This document shows positions 56,101-64,000 of a stretch of DNA of 64,000 bases, in pieces. The stretch lies in assembly GCA_026874595.1 (NCBI GenBank), contig CM049310.1:28939058-29003057 (forward strand). The letters run 5' to 3'. A program made the translations under genes and the position numbers. Origin of the DNA: Sipunculus nudus. Its lineage: Eukaryota; Annelida; Sipuncula; Golfingiida; Sipunculidae. A model generated the notes under the pieces. That model saw only the letters and a list, made by a program, of their open reading frames with translations. It searched no databases and was not told where the DNA came from. Each line of letters opens with the position of its first letter. The first letter of the stretch is position 1.

Positions 56101-59100
56101 GGACAGACGGACAGCTTGGGTGACGACAATAGCCCATCAGCCTATGAGCTTAGGGCTAAAAACGGCTGTACATGTGTATTTGTCATGAAAATTTCTATTT
56201 TCCATGGATTTTTCTAAGTTTAGGAGCCGTAAAACGGTCAAAAGTAGGTCAACCTGGACAAAACGCGAACTCAATCTGTAACTGGTCATTATCTGCCCAC
56301 ACACCAAAAATCAGGCCAATATCTGCAGGCATTGTGAAAAAAAGTCCGTACATGTGTATTTGTCATGAAAATTTCTATTTTTCATGAAATATTCTAAGTT
56401 TAGGAGCCATTAAACGGTCAAAAGTAGGTCAACCGGGACAAAACGCGAACTCCATCTGTAACTGGTCATTATCTGCCCACACACCAAAAATCAGGCCAAT
56501 ATCTGCAGGCATTGCGAAAAAAAGTCCGTACATGTGTATTTGTCATGAAAATTTCTATTTTTCATGAAATTTTCTAAGTTTAGGAGCCATAAAACGGTCA
56601 AAAGTAGGTCAACCGGGACAAAACGCGAACTCCATCTGTAACTGGTCATTATCTGCCCACACACCAAAAATCAGGCCAATATCTGCAGGCATTGCGAAAA
56701 AAAGTCCGTACATGTGTATTTGTCATGAAAATTTCTATTTTTCATGAAATTTTCTAAGTTTAGGAGCCGTAAAACGGTCAAAAGTAAGTCAACCTGGACA
56801 ATACGCGAACTCAATCTGTAACTGGTCATTATCTGCCCACACACCAAAAATCAAGCCAATATCTGCAGGCATTGCGAAAAAAAGTCCGTACATGTGTATT
56901 TGTCATGAAAATTTCTATTTTTCATGAAATTTTCTAAGTTTAGGAGCCGTAAAACGGTCAAAAGTGGGTCAACCGGGATGAAACGGGAACTCGATCTGTA
57001 ACTGGTCATTATCTGCCCACACACCAAAAATCAGGCCAATATCTGCAGGCATTGCGAAAAAAAGTCCATACAACTGTTTGATTTTGGAATGACGGAATGA
57101 CGGAATGACGGACATGGGTAAAACTATATGCCCCGGCCACTTTGTGGCGGGGGCATAAAAACCTAATGATGCTCATTTTATATACATATTGGTTTTCCTC
57201 TAGTAATTATAAGACATTATCAAACTGCCATCTATGTACAATTCAGGTCACACCATGTGTCAGTCAGCATATGTATTCATCAAAATAGCCACAGGCTGTT
57301 TCAAGACACATTTTCATTGAAAAAAATGTTCCTACAAACAATATTGAATAACATCCATCATTCAAAAAGATCAATGTGGCAGCCCTTGGTTTGCATCATC
57401 ATATCAGATGCCTTTTTTAGATGCTTCCCATTGAACTGATGTATCTGATTCCTTTAACATTCGTTGATGCCAAGAAATGCCGAATAACCGACACATCATC
57501 CTACTAAAGAGCAATAACAAAATGAACTCACCAAAGCTCTGTGACTTGTATTCTCTCAGCTGTTCCTTGTTTGTCCGTGCTTCATTCTGGGCTGTCTCAA
57601 GTTCCTGCTTCATAGAGGCTTCCTGTTTACGAAAACTATTTACCTCCAGTTGTAAAGAGCTAATCTGGGACATGGCAGTGCTTAATTCTGTTGCCAGTTG
57701 AACCTGCAAGGAATAAAATGAATAGGTCATTTTTTTATAATTATCTGTGCTAAAGCATTTTAAGAGTGATCACACTGACAAATACAAAATATTTAGTCTA
57801 TTCACATTAGAACCATTTTTTAAATAATTTCCAACAAACCTTAATGTTATTTATGTTTATCTGGATAGAAGGTCAAACACTCAATTCCCTCTGTAAAGAG
57901 TTCCAAGATATTTTGCATTTGCCATGCAATCTTCCTGTTGTTTATATATATATATATATATCTAGAGTTACTCTTACTTCCTTCATTGTATACATAAAAA
58001 TAATTGTTAAATATGGCTAATGGATTGCAAATTCACATAGACATTTTTATAAAGCTGTTACCAATGAGTAATAAATACATATTTATTTTTACATTAACTT
58101 ACCCTGTGTAATTATCTAGAATACATTGATAATCATCATAATTAAGTACCAGTGACCTTTGTCAAGTTAGTTATAACTTACCTTATCCTGCTCCAGTGAG
58201 AGGATCTTTGACTGGACACTGGCAGCACTAGTTTTTATATTATCATTCCTCTCCTCCATCAGGGCATGACTCTGCTCTACTGCTCTGAAACAAAATTAGA
58301 ATAAGTCATTATTGACTGCTATACTGCTCTGAAACAAAAGAGGGACCTATTTTATCCTGCATCACAAAATAACTCTGTTCTAATGCTCTAAAGCAAACTT
58401 AAGGTAGAAATACATATTATTAATTTATCACAGCAAGGTACTGCTTTACTGCTATGAAATAAACTTAGAATCACTTGTAATATCACCACTTAAAGCTCTG
58501 TTCTACTTGCCTGCAACACCATGCATCATCATATTTAGTCTCATCCTGCATTATTACTAAGCACAGCTAAAGCCAAGTCACACCAAAGATACGACCAGGT
58601 TACGACTTGTCCAAGACTGAAAATTTGATGAATTGCCGGACAATCAAAACAAGAATGAGTGACTGATCTCTAATGTTGTGGCTGATCACTGGGTGAAAAA
58701 TTGGTTGTAGGTGGTTTTTGAACATGTTCAAAATCCAGCTGGGACTGATTTGTAAATTATGAGGTTGTAGGAGCTAGCAAGAAGGTTGTACCACCAGTAT
58801 TTGGTCACCACACAACCAGTCGTGCATCATTGTGTGACATGTTGTCACACGATTGGTTGTGCCACTGCTCATGCCACCTGGCGATTGGTGGCACCACTGG
58901 TGGTACAACCTTGAGATCAGTATTGAAACTTGCCAAGATCTCTCCTGATTTGTCACCTGACTGATCTTGCAACCAATCTTCACTAATTCTGGTTGATCGT
59001 GCAACCGAGCGTGCCACCAGTCGTACGATTACCAACCACCAGTATCAAGTACTCACGACTGTTTCAGAATCAGGACAAATTTGTGGAGTTTGGTCGTGCA

Positions 59101-62100
59101 ACTACTTGATCATGGGTCAATCGGACGATTAAACAGTCGTACAATTTGGTGTGACCAATGGTTTACTTAAACAGTACAGAAACAAAGTCAAAACTACTTG
59201 TATTTACTCTTCTCTATTAAACCATGTCTTAACCCTACAAGTCTGAGACAAAATCAAAGTAATTTGTTTTCATTTGAACTCTTAATTTTTATATCCAGTG
59301 CATTTTTTCACTGAAAACATAACATCCACTTGAACATCTAGCATATTCTTTTCTCAACAATGCAAATAAACAAATGCTCAAAATTTCAGTTTGCTTTCAC
59401 CAGTTTGTTTCAATTGCAGTCAAACCACTTACTTCTGGTTTTGTTGCAGGAGGGCTGCTATCTTGGTGTTCTGGCTCTCTATCTTGTTACTTTTCTCATA
59501 CAGTTCTGTCTTCAACCGCTCATTTTCCTACAATCAGAACTGCGTCATCTTAATATCACAACACTTTCACTGACAGCAGTTTCATGCTTGGTGAGGTTAT
59601 ATTAACCTATGTGCTTTTACACCTGAAGCAAATAATTTGCTGTTTGCTGAATCAAACTGAGATTAAATACAACCCTCTCCGTGTTAATGTTACATTAATA
59701 ACATATTTTAACAGATCTAAACATGTGTATTACTGTGTGTCAAAGGTAGTCATTAGAGCTTACACTGAAACAAAAAATCCTGAACAATTAAGTAAACTGT
59801 ATCTCTATGCAATATCAACTGTGGAATCTCCCAATAAAAGACATCAGTGACAACTACCTGGGTTCATGTCATCACAAGGGAGGTCTCCTTACAATGATCT
59901 CATGATCAGAATTCACTTTTCACAGTAATCCACTCAAATGTTGATATAGCTCAGAATCTACTTCTCAAAGGACCAGACTCAAGTATCCATAACGGAATGG
60001 TGCTAAACTTTACAATGGCCTAAATATGAAGTCGTATAATTTTACACAAAAGTTAATTAATGAGATGTTGTGTTAAGGCACTGTACCTGTACAATCCTCT
60101 GTATATTTTGTAGTAAGATGCTTGTCTCCATGTGTGGACCAGTAGCATGGAGGGCCGAGCCTGTCAGGGTATTCACCTGGTCCATCTGTTGTAAACAGTC
60201 AGATACTCAGTCATTTCTCTGCATAGTTCACATGTTGTTCTGCTGTTATGTTTAATAATATGATGGTCCAAAATGAAATAATGCATGTGTCTGTATTAGT
60301 GTGCTGTGTGATTGTTGTTCGCTGAAGTAATATGTAAATTATGTTTCTATAGTCTCATTAAAATCAATGTTATGTAAAGGATAGTAACATGAATTGATTT
60401 TAATTTAATCCATCTACAAGCACACCAATTTCTTGAGTTCCAAATTATTTGAAAAAATTTTATTAAAGATCCAGCTGTCGTGATTCCAATGTTGATTCAG
60501 CAGATTAAGTTTTGAATGAACACTGGTTTAATCACTTGTTTTCTTCTTATTTGAAAATAGGTATACATGCACAAAGCTTCAGTTTATATAATAATATTCA
60601 AAATGCATTTTTTTTATTCTGTTTTTGTAAATTTGATATTGTTATTAAAGAAAACATTCAACTGACACTATCATAGCTATGTAAGTATTTACCTTTTCTG
60701 ATAGCTTATCAATTTTATCAGAGACTTTGCCAATGGCCAGCCTCACTTCAGTATTCTGTTGTCTTGCCTCAGACAGGAGCATGGGTGCTAGCTCGTTACT
60801 GGTTGACGTCGGCGGTGGTTGGGGTGCTGAAGCCAATCAAATTATGTTTATTTGAACCTAGAAATACTTCTTTATTATAAAGCAGAATAGCTCCCTTTTA
60901 TCATGACCAGGTAACATAAGTTATCAATGTTGTATAATAACTTACTTGAACTGAATTTTTAATTATATTTAAACTTGTGTATGTGAGTTTTTTTTTAATT
61001 GTAAAATGATAAAAGAACAATACCTGCTATTATAAAACACCAGAACAATGACACATATATTATGATAACATATTTACTCCACTTAAACATGAAATAAAAT
61101 TTGAGTAATGTAAAACAGAACATACATATTCTTATTTGTAATCAATGTTCACACAAGTATATACATACTCATTAAGTGATCATATATACAGTAAAAATCT
61201 GTCACATGACTTACATATACAACACTTATATAATCAACAATGATTGGTGCAGTATAATATAAGTGCAATATTATGGTTAAACTTTGATGAGCTGAAGTCA
61301 ACTTTTTTATAGTGTCAGCTTAACAAAAGTAACTTATAAAAATATAAACATATATACAGAGCAAACTTAATCAAAGGTGAGGTAACCTGTATGTATACAG
61401 GCAGTATGCACTTCAAAAGACCAAGTAGGTCAAATGCAACAAAAGGCAAAGGTCAAGGTCACTAATAAGGTGACAAATGAAAGACCACTTAGCCACTTGA
61501 CAGAAAAATACCATGTGACATGTAACAAGTTGACATAGTGTTACGAAGACAAATTGCTCAGGGGAAAATTCTTGGCCAATCCGGGATTCGAACCCAAGTC
61601 GGTGGCGCACATGTCCGGCGTTCCAACCACTCCGCTAGAAAAGCAAGCTTCACTAGCGAGACAGTTCAGTCCACGTTTATGTCATCCTGTAACACACCCC
61701 CTTTAAGAGCATTTTGCTATCAGAACAAGATTAACTATCCCAGAAGTCACACTTTTGGTGAGCTAGGTGGCGGTAATTACTCAATTACTTCAAACCACCA
61801 TTCCCTGGGCCACAAAGTTTGCCGTCATTTTGGACGAGCCCCCATTTTTTAAGAAGACAAATTGCTCAGGGGAAATCTGGGCCGATCCGGGATTTGAACC
61901 CATGTCAGTGGCCCATATGTCCGGCATTCCAACCGCTTCACTAGAAAAGCAAGCTTCACTAGCGAGACAGTTCGGTCTGCTTTTATGTCACCCCTATCAA
62001 TAGTAAAAACTTAATTTATAAAGTACTCATATTTTTTTCAAATGTACAACAGTGGAAATTTAATATTTACATTGAGAGGAAGTGCATGATGCCAATACGA

Positions 62101-62898
62101 TCACCATTTGTAACAATAACCTGATTACCTAACATACTTAGCCTTCACGAACAACTTACAGAGATATGGTGATGCACAGTAGCCTGAATATAAATAAAAG
62201 ATATGTACCTCCCATAAACTAACCTCATTAACTGATATCTCATGCAGAAGAACGACTAATCACTCTAAAGACAACTGGTGTTTTTATCTGATTCACATTA
62301 TTGAACTTATATTGTTTCCAACATAACTTTAACATTATAACATGGATTTTATGGTAGCATCCCTAGCAAAATTTTCTCCTGTTTTATAATAGACCCAATG
62401 AAGTATATATCATTTAAAACCCTATGTAATTTTCTTTCTGATGGTATATGTATCTATGAAATTTACATTCATTTTCATGTAAAATTTAACATTAAACAAA
62501 TAACATATAATTGAAATTTTTAAATTTTTACTCAATAATAAATTAAATTTCAATTTTAAACATGCAAGAAACATGGTAGAGGAAAACAACATTAAAACAG
62601 TTTCGAGATATTGCCGTGAGTTTGATATTAGCCTTCTAAAAAGTGGTTTGCTATTACCCGTTGCTTCAAATCATGTACCATTTAAAAATTAGAATTTTTC
62701 AAAAATGTTTAAATTTAATCTGAAAATGAATGTGAACATACATATAACATCAGATAGAATACACCACGCTCAAAAGGGATATACTTCAAGAGATATTATA
62801 TTAAATCTAAATGATTTTTTGGTTGAGTTTGCCTGGGATTCTACCTTAATCAAAAACTTCCATCATTTTTTACTGAGCCTGGATATATATATATATAA

Positions 62899-62941
<43 letters not shown>

Positions 62942-63915
62942 CCATTTGTAGCTTTGTGAAATGCAGTCAGAGTACTTGAAACAGACAGACTGAAGAGCCA
63001 ACAGACATGGGTGAAAACATAGCCTCCTATCAACTTCACTTGATGATCATTTTACTGAATATTATTAAATCCTGAGTAGCTTACCAGCGTAGTTAGCCAT
63101 GCCTGGTGGCTGTCCTACAGGCTGTGTTTGGTACTGCGGGGGCTGTAGTAGCGGCTGTGGTTGCTGGTATACTGCCATTTGGGAACCGAGGTTCACACCT
63201 GAAACAAAATCACTCTCGATAGATACCTGATGGTTCAAAATTAATTAAAGTTTCACTAAATCTGAGTAAGCGTGACACACTTTACTTGAGTTATACTGAG
63301 GTATGAAATCTATTGTATTATTTATGTTTAATGCCAGGGTCAATGTTCATTACTTGTGGACAATGTTCACCCATTTATCTCATCAGATGTATGACCTTCT
63401 GAAAAAAAAAGATTCACTACTGCTGGGTAATAAAAAGAAAACAGGCAATTGTTTGAACATTTTCACATCTTTGATATATAGATGCATGTAAACTGCTCTG
63501 AATACGTGTCCAGATTTTCACTTCAGGTATTCAGCTTGCTCTGTGTACAGTAAATTTGATCCACACAATCACCTGTAGGTGGAATTTTAATGAATTACTT
63601 TTATGTTATAATTTCAAAAGATATTTATTACTTCTGACACATAAGCCCACCTTGCATTACAGCTGCTTCATTATAGCTGGGCTGAGGCACTCCGTTGACA
63701 GTCACATAGGCCTGTGGCTGAGGTGCGGCCGCCATGTGTGGCTGTGGCTGAGGGTAGCCGGGGGTGTGTGGCAGGTACTGTGGCTGAGCCAGTTGGGGCT
63801 GGACTGCTGGCTGGAATGCTGGCTGGACTGGGGGCGTGGCACTCAGCTGAGGTGGTTTATGAGGAACACCAGGCTTCACGCTGGCTTCTTGGTTTACCGC
63901 TGCTGCTTTACTTGA
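29368..63915 (-). CDS. FKBP15: FKBP15 (WAFL) homologue, 3' part of gene
   Basis: FKBP15 is a large endosomal FK506-binding-like protein with a coiled-coil middle, linked to the WASH/FAM21 actin machinery and endosome transport. Exons from 5' to 3': 63651-63915, 63085-63198, 60693-60826, 60087-60185, 59433-59527, 58182-58284, 57532-57703, 46915-47051, 46324-46407, 45354-45425, 44064-44216, 43504-43596, 42494-42616, 42117-42254, 41693-41800, 40228-40273, 39862-39969, 36085-37833, 34528-34620, 32418-33384, 31723-31858, 29368-29448. Phases agree throughout, giving about 1689 residues in the window. The IKKIMNSVFQELRAKF segment (41693-41800) and the C-terminal GAPPPLFPDEDDDEDLDWL closely resemble vertebrate FKBP15. 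The FKBP and WH1-like domains must lie beyond 64000. The protein is much longer than the vertebrate one (about 1200 residues) owing to the repeat and charged exons. Confidence 0.9.
31606..31858 (-). CDS. FKBP15: FKBP15-like: penultimate exon with read-through transmembrane tail
   Basis: Begins in phase with the preceding exon as SLFGDDDDSDPLFANI, then a Ser/Thr/Lys-rich stretch. Read straight through, it ends after about 84 codons at a TGA (31606-31608) with DDDVGSYFCLLVPLVV, further hydrophobic residues, and HKRFASPD. That is a single predicted transmembrane helix near the C-terminus, a tail-anchor layout. Splicing at GAC/GTGGGT (exon end 31723), or less likely CTG/GTACCG (end 31738), would instead join the last exon (29368-29448) in phase 0 and give the canonical FKBP15 end. 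Both outcomes are supported by sequence only. Confidence 0.7.
32418..33384 (-). CDS. FKBP15: FKBP15-like: charged, disordered exon
   Basis: 967-bp exon encoding about 322 residues dominated by Lys, Asp, Glu, Ser and Thr (for example KDEKTKEEKDKSSEKKAEK). No globular domain is apparent. The position matches the poorly conserved acidic/Ser-rich tail of FKBP15 before its C-terminal motif. Enters in phase 1 (completing Gly) and leaves in phase 2 at GTAAGT. Open frames on the forward strand here are antisense shadows. Confidence 0.85.
34528..34620 (-). CDS. FKBP15: FKBP15-like: short linker exon
   Basis: 93-bp exon encoding SGETIKVLVEQPSVPVQPQV and APSSAKDETT, Pro/Val-rich. Phase 1 in and out, joining the repeat exon to the charged exon without a frame change. 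Confidence 0.8.
34621..36084. other. FKBP15-like intron, no further gene seen
   Basis: About 1.5 kb of AT-rich intron between the repeat exon and the 93-bp exon; nothing else recognised. Confidence 0.5.
36085..37833 (-). CDS. FKBP15: FKBP15-like: giant tandem-repeat exon with NPYY motifs
   Basis: A single 1749-bp exon, phase 1 on both sides, encodes about 583 residues. Nine near-identical 52-residue (156-bp) units occupy 36266-37669, flanked by one diverged unit upstream and two degenerate ones downstream. Each unit contains ASITGDKGNPYYAEEL, then KPAKAPSTGQGAPIQKDV and APQSAPVTESAI. The core GNPYYA-EL appears twelve times, including in the flanking units. NPYY fits the NPxY consensus recognised by PTB and FERM-type domains; binding is not shown. 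The rest is Pro/Ala/Ser/Lys-rich and probably disordered. No such repeat is known to me in vertebrate FKBP15. Confidence 0.88.
36266..37669 (-). repeat. 156-bp coding tandem array, nine units
   Basis: Exact 156-bp period, no indels between units, few substitutions. Units 37046-37201 and 36734-36889 share variants (AQIQKE in place of APIQKD), and the unit after each begins with Arg in place of Lys. This indicates that a two-unit block was duplicated. Confidence 0.93.
37834..39861. other. FKBP15-like intron, no further gene seen
   Basis: About 2 kb between the poly-Glu exon and the repeat exon. AT-rich, with no exon or clear repeat recognised. Confidence 0.5.
39862..39969 (-). CDS. FKBP15: FKBP15-like: poly-Glu exon
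   Basis: 108-bp exon encoding Asp-Glu-Asp followed by fifteen consecutive Glu, then VVAMATSVPTGAPAIVSP. The Glu run uses GAA and GAG blocks and is a coding trinucleotide repeat. An acidic stretch is also present at this place in vertebrate FKBP15. Open frames on the forward strand here are antisense artefacts (poly-Ser). Confidence 0.8.
40228..40273 (-). CDS. FKBP15: FKBP15-like: short exon after signature segment
   Basis: 46-bp exon encoding AVTLRMVSKEQPAEE, continuing the conserved block (vertebrate FKBP15 has a similar VTLQLL-type segment here). Phase 0 in, phase 1 out. Confidence 0.8.
40310..40385. repeat. short tandem repeat, about 29-bp unit, three imperfect copies
   Basis: gctgaagata followed by gatattatggt recurs three times in the intron next to the 46-bp exon. 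Confidence 0.6.
40700..41330. repeat. probable dispersed-element fragment in FKBP15-like intron
   Basis: Begins with a perfect 14-bp palindrome (40717-40730, cccggtataccggg). The tract is richer in CG dinucleotides than its surroundings. No protein domain could be identified, so the class is unknown. Confidence 0.3.
41693..47051 (-). CDS. FKBP15: FKBP15-like: second coiled-coil block and signature segment
   Basis: Eight exons continue the coiled coil: 46915-47051 (LLEEELSEVTETKRALEK), 46324-46407, 45354-45425, 44064-44216, 43504-43596, 42494-42616, 42117-42254, then 41693-41800. The last encodes IKKIMNSVFQELRAKF and ends in LLETIK; this is the block most similar to vertebrate FKBP15, where it follows the coiled coil. 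Exons 42494-42616 and 42117-42254 are near-duplicates of each other. Confidence 0.88.
42700..42900. repeat. minisatellite, about 50-57-bp unit, three to four imperfect copies
   Basis: Recurrent tgtcataaagtgtcacatat followed by atcatc and aatacttg, between two coiled-coil exons. Confidence 0.6.
47103..47162. repeat. (TA)n microsatellite
   Basis: About 30 TA dinucleotides just upstream of the first exon of the second coiled-coil block. Confidence 0.95.
47685..48100. repeat. about 138-bp tandem repeat, three diverged copies
   Basis: Each unit begins gtgac(c)tctga(c)ctcatta and carries tttgct, ttaatattt and aaaatcca; the last copy ends in acggttaatggacggaca. Same family as 23370-23640. Confidence 0.75.
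50985..51245. repeat. dispersed-repeat-like patch with gggcaag / cttgcc motifs
   Basis: Several direct and inverted occurrences of ggcaagt and acttgcc within 260 bp, more GC-rich than the intron around it. Likely a repeat fragment; class unknown. Confidence 0.3.
55490..56160. repeat. second repeat element nested in the pearl-like core
   Basis: The 180-bp unit structure stops near 55490 and resumes at 56161. Between lie two diverged copies of a roughly 320-bp unit (shared: ttcctgagaaataa/ttcctgagatataa, cttgaccaagattttgt/cttgaccgagatttta, ggagatatcc/agagatatcc), then an ACGG/ACAG-rich microsatellite (about 56060-56115). Confidence 0.65.
56161..57060. repeat. 180-bp tandem array, five units
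   Basis: Five consecutive units of exactly 180 bp (starts 56161, 56341, 56521, 56701, 56881), each with gtacatgtgtatttgtcatg, tctaagtttaggagcc, ggtcaaaagtaggtcaacc and gccaatatctgcaggcattg. Older diverged units lie at about 55195-55490. Short open frames across the array are artefacts. Confidence 0.95.
57532..60826 (-). CDS. FKBP15: FKBP15-like: first coiled-coil block
   Basis: Five exons: 60693-60826 (LLSEARQQNTEVRLAIGKVS), 60087-60185, 59433-59527 (ENERLKTELYEKSNKIESQN), 58182-58284 and 57532-57703 (QLEVNSFRKQEASMKQELE). Heptad-like spacing of Leu, Ile and Val with charged flanks indicates long alpha-helical coiled coil, as in the central part of FKBP15. All junctions are in phase. Confidence 0.85.
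57943..57961. repeat. (TA)n microsatellite
   Basis: About nine TA dinucleotides in an intron. Confidence 0.8.
58568..59166. mobile_element. MITE-like element with terminal inverted repeats
   Basis: The left end reads agtcacaccaaagatacgac; the right end is the reverse complement of gtcacaccaaattgtacgac, so about 20 bp of imperfect terminal inverted repeat bound a roughly 600-bp segment. Inside lies another inverted pair (ggttgtaccaccagt near 58784 and actggtggtacaacc near 58897). No transposase. Open frames on either strand here are artefacts of the palindromic sequence. Confidence 0.65.
61549..61760 (-). repeat. tRNA-derived SINE, copy 2
   Basis: Reverse strand. A-box tagcggagtggttgg (complement of 61623-61637) and B-box gggttcgaatccc (complement of 61583-61595), both near-canonical. 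The 5' part matches copy 1 at 2586-2785 through cttgttctgatagca and ggtgtgttacagg. Confidence 0.8.
61850..62003 (-). repeat. tRNA-derived SINE, copy 3 (5'-shortened)
   Basis: Reverse strand, about 100 bp from copy 2 and in the same orientation. A-box complement at 61929-61943 and B-box complement at 61889-61901. It lacks the far 5' block seen in copies 1 and 2. Confidence 0.75.
62883..62937. repeat. (TA)n microsatellite
   Basis: About 26 TA dinucleotides with one AAG interruption. Confidence 0.95.
63085..63915 (-). CDS. FKBP15: FKBP15-like: Pro/Gln-rich exons
   Basis: Two exons (63651-63915 and 63085-63198) encode a low-complexity region rich in Pro, Gln and Ala (for example PPVQPAFQPAVQPQLAQPQ and YQQPQPLLQPPQYQ). 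It corresponds to the region that follows the FKBP domain in FKBP15. Likely disordered. The first exon begins at a TTTCAG acceptor in phase 0, so at least one further exon lies upstream, outside the window. Confidence 0.8.
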
Positions 63916-64000
63916 CTGAAAGGGTGAATAAAATACAAATGTAACAATGTTTTGTTTCTCTGGTCTTGGGTGTATGTGCAATGCAAAGAAAGTTTGAGCA

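Larger units (their letters stand above)
55117..57160. mobile_element. pearl-like (Helentron-type) non-autonomous transposon
   Basis: The left end has a short inverted repeat (gtgtcggaatgacac) followed by gatgcccccgcc. A core follows of 180-bp tandem units, then a short gacggaat microsatellite, then a 3' hairpin (57131-57156) with arms atgccccggccac and gtggcgggggcat. Left and right ends share atgcccccgcc in inverted orientation. This order (unique end, tandem core, short microsatellite, palindromic 3' end) matches the pearl elements described in bivalves. No transposase is encoded. The core is interrupted by another repeat at 55490-56160. Confidence 0.7.
47052..57531. other. 10.5-kb intron of the FKBP15-like gene
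   Basis: No exon found. Holds a TA microsatellite, the 138-bp repeat family (47685-48100), a low-complexity ggcaagt/acttgcc patch (about 50985-51245) and the pearl-like transposon (55117-57160). The stretch 51250-55110 appears free of recognisable elements. Confidence 0.6.
60827..63084. other. FKBP15-like intron with SINE copies
   Basis: 2.3-kb intron between a Pro/Gln-rich exon and the first coiled-coil exon. Apart from two SINE copies and a TA microsatellite nothing was recognised. Confidence 0.5.

Noticed and set aside
56172-56387. Open frame in the 180-bp array
   Set aside because: Arises from the repeat unit itself; frames repeat every 180 bp and carry no domain.
58774-59035. Two overlapping 76-codon reverse-strand frames
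   Set aside because: Lie entirely within the MITE-like palindromic element.
61583-61637. Functional tRNA gene
   Set aside because: A and B boxes are good, but no acceptor stem or anticodon arm can be folded, and the sequence is part of a dispersed SINE.

Overview
This is eukaryotic DNA: AT-rich, with many short exons bounded by GT/AG introns and long non-coding stretches rich in microsatellites, tandem-repeat transposons, SINEs and a LINE fragment. The gene types, and a transposon at 55.1-57.2 kb with the architecture of the bivalve 'pearl' elements, suggest a bivalve mollusc. That assignment is an inference; no species can be named. There are no prokaryotic genes, rRNA genes or CRISPR arrays.

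Left third, + strand: two head-to-tail M12B (reprolysin/ADAM-type) metalloprotease genes. The first (12-2159) is cut by the left edge. It keeps the end of a catalytic domain with a canonical zinc motif and Met-turn and appears to stop right after it. The second (7234-22103) is complete: 23 phase-consistent exons encoding about 711 residues. It runs signal peptide, catalytic domain with no visible prodomain, disintegrin-like domain, Cys-rich domain, short charged linker, then a second, shortened disintegrin-like domain and a second Cys-rich domain, with no transmembrane segment. The conserved glycine of its zinc motif is replaced by glutamate.

Middle, 22.1-29.4 kb: intergenic sequence between convergent genes, with tandem-repeat transposon pieces at 23.3-24.6 kb and a 26-bp minisatellite at 29.0 kb.

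Right part, - strand: 22 exons from 63915 down to 29368 form the C-terminal two thirds or more of an FKBP15 (WAFL) homologue. Its FKBP and WH1-like N-terminus lies beyond the right edge. Order: Pro/Gln-rich region, two blocks of coiled coil separated by a 10.5-kb transposon-laden intron, the FKBP15 signature segment, a poly-Glu exon, a 1749-bp exon with nine near-identical 52-residue repeats and twelve Gly-Asn-Pro-Tyr-Tyr motifs, a 322-residue charged exon, and two alternative C-termini. One alternative is the canonical acidic Asp-Trp-Leu tail of FKBP15; the other reads through into a predicted transmembrane tail. FKBP15 is an endosomal protein linked to the WASH actin machinery, so an NPxY-type array and a possible membrane-anchored isoform are the most notable biology here.
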